Assembly: GCA_029564935.1 (NCBI GenBank)
Contig: JAKQPD010000318.1
Location: 28,168 to 92,167, forward strand
DNA: 64,000 nt
Origin: Bacteroidota bacterium
Lineage (GTDB): Bacteria; Bacteroidota; Bacteroidia; Bacteroidales; VadinHA17
Reading direction: 5' to 3'
The position numbers were made by a program, and so were the translations under genes. A model generated the notes under the pieces. It ran no database searches. It was not told where the DNA came from and worked only from the letters and a program-made list of their open reading frames with translations. Below are positions 63,391 to 64,000 of this stretch, one piece after another (positions within the stretch are counted from its first letter, which is position 1; every line of letters starts with the position of its first letter).

Positions 63391-63777
63391 GGTAGATGTA
63401 GGGCCACGCCATGGCGATGTGTGTAGGGCCACATCATGGGATTGTAGGGCCACGCAATTGGATGGTAGGCTACATCATGGGATTGTAGGGCCACGCCATG
63501 GCGATGTGTGGGGGGCACATCATTGGATTGTAGGGCCACGCCATGGCGATTGTAGGGCCACGCAATTGGCGATTGTAGGGCCACGCAATTGGATTGTAGG
63601 GCCACACAATTGGATTGTAGGCCACACCATGGGATTGTAGGGCCACACCATGGCGATGTGTGGGGGGCACATCATTGGATTGTAGGGCCACGCCATGGCG
63701 TGGCCCTACGGGTACATGGGGATACATACGTAAGGACATGCCATGGCATGTCCCTACCATGGCATGTCTCTACCATG
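63391..63777. repeat. tandem array of palindrome-derived repeats
   Basis: Fourteen or so degenerate units of about 21-22 bp (TGTAGGGCCACGCCATGGCGAT and variants with CAATTG, CATCATGGG or CACCATGG centres) stand head to tail. A longer unit with GATGTGTGGGGGGCACATCATTGG occurs twice. The array ends with a perfect 28-bp palindrome (63682-63709) and a 20-bp palindrome (63734-63753). It is markedly G+C-richer than its neighbours. ORFs in this region are low-complexity shadows. Confidence 0.9.
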
Positions 63778-63877
63778 GAATAATCCAATAAAATAACCCC
63801 GGCAATTCATTAAACGTCAATGCAGATTATTACAGGACCCCGATCAATTAATAATTAAATCAGATCTTATGTAGAAA

Positions 63878-64000
63878 TTATCGCAAAACAATATCCTTTA
63901 TTACCTCCGTCCCTGATCTTGCATTCAGCTTTTCTTTCAACGCCTGACGGAGCATAAGAAGTTCATTCCTGACTACCGATGATTTCAGATGAACATAAAG
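63878..64000 (-). CDS. DUF721/DciA-like protein (3' part)
   Basis: Only the last 40 codons lie in the window, reading from base 64000 to TAA at 63878: LYVHLKSSVVRNELLMLRQALKEKLN...VIKDIVLR. This pattern, with the hydrophobic LYVHLKSSVVRNEL strand-helix and final IKDIVLR, matches the C-terminus of the DUF721/DciA family (DciA helps load the replicative helicase). Too little is present for full confidence. Confidence 0.7.
   Translation of the reverse strand, partial: LYVHLKSSVVRNELLMLRQALKEKLNARSGTEVIKDIVLR

Noticed and set aside
63389-63783. ORFs of 64-96 residues across the 63.4-63.8 kb array, and a CRISPR-like reading of it
   Set aside because: The ORFs only translate the repeat (VGPRHGD-type low complexity). 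The units are contiguous, palindrome-based and lack unique spacers of constant length, so it is not a CRISPR array.

Overview
The window looks like a chromosome segment from an uncultured member of the Bacteroidota (Bacteroidales/Marinilabiliales-like). I base this on the TonB cluster with two ExbD genes, a type IX secretion C-terminal tail, a 1106-residue SecA with a zinc-finger tail, SPII lipoproteins, a DUF6913 gene between ligA and dapA, TAnnTTTG-type -7 promoter boxes, and weak or absent Shine-Dalgarno sites. No rRNA, tRNA, prophage, insertion sequence or CRISPR array was found. Most genes are housekeeping genes in short operons.

Layout. 1-7.7 kb: the end of a FAD/Fe-S dehydrogenase, an omega-amidase, an unknown membrane-anchored protein, rarA, a LolA-like protein, the RNase P RNA (minus strand, flanked by short palindromes) and queA. 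7.8-14.7 kb: a small membrane protein, then an envelope-energy cluster (PstS-like lipoprotein, TPR protein, ExbB, two ExbD, TonB). 14.7-25 kb: threonine aldolase, a sodium:solute symporter with a small membrane partner, truA, aroE, a ComA-like phosphosulfolactate synthase homologue, a TPR protein, a PD40 lipoprotein, then folD-ffh-argS. 27.3-36.3 kb: a SiaC-like protein, an AmmeMemoRadiSam cassette (Memo-AMMECR1 fusion, membrane spermidine-synthase-like protein, radical SAM enzyme), ligA, DUF6913, dapA. 36.3-46.2 kb: secA, a T9SS metalloprotease-like protein, ferritin, dnaX, rpsF-rpsR-rplI, ridA. 46.3-64 kb: LptD, a divergent cell-wall amidase and MCE protein, dnaA, galK, a glycosidase-like/FGE-like fusion, a small lipoprotein, an MBL hydrolase, a tetrapyrrole-methylase-family protein, two FKBP lipoproteins with a DHH phosphoesterase, ndk, a transglutaminase-like unknown, a dense palindrome-derived tandem array, and the 3' end of a DUF721/DciA-like gene.

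The points most worth following are these. (i) The AmmeMemoRadiSam cassette has a secretion signal on the Memo-AMMECR1 fusion and an embedded polytopic, degenerate spermidine-synthase-like protein; its function is unknown. (ii) dnaX carries an A10 run at codons 371-374, and both shifted frames stop within a few codons, which points to gamma/tau production by slippage. (iii) A family of short palindromes shares GTAG-RG-RC ends and has different but self-complementary cores. It occurs singly, in a cluster at the rnpB end, and as an array of about 14 units near 63.4-63.8 kb. (iv) Period-7 microsatellites and palindromes supply the stop codons of three genes. Function calls come from motif reading by eye; no database search was run.
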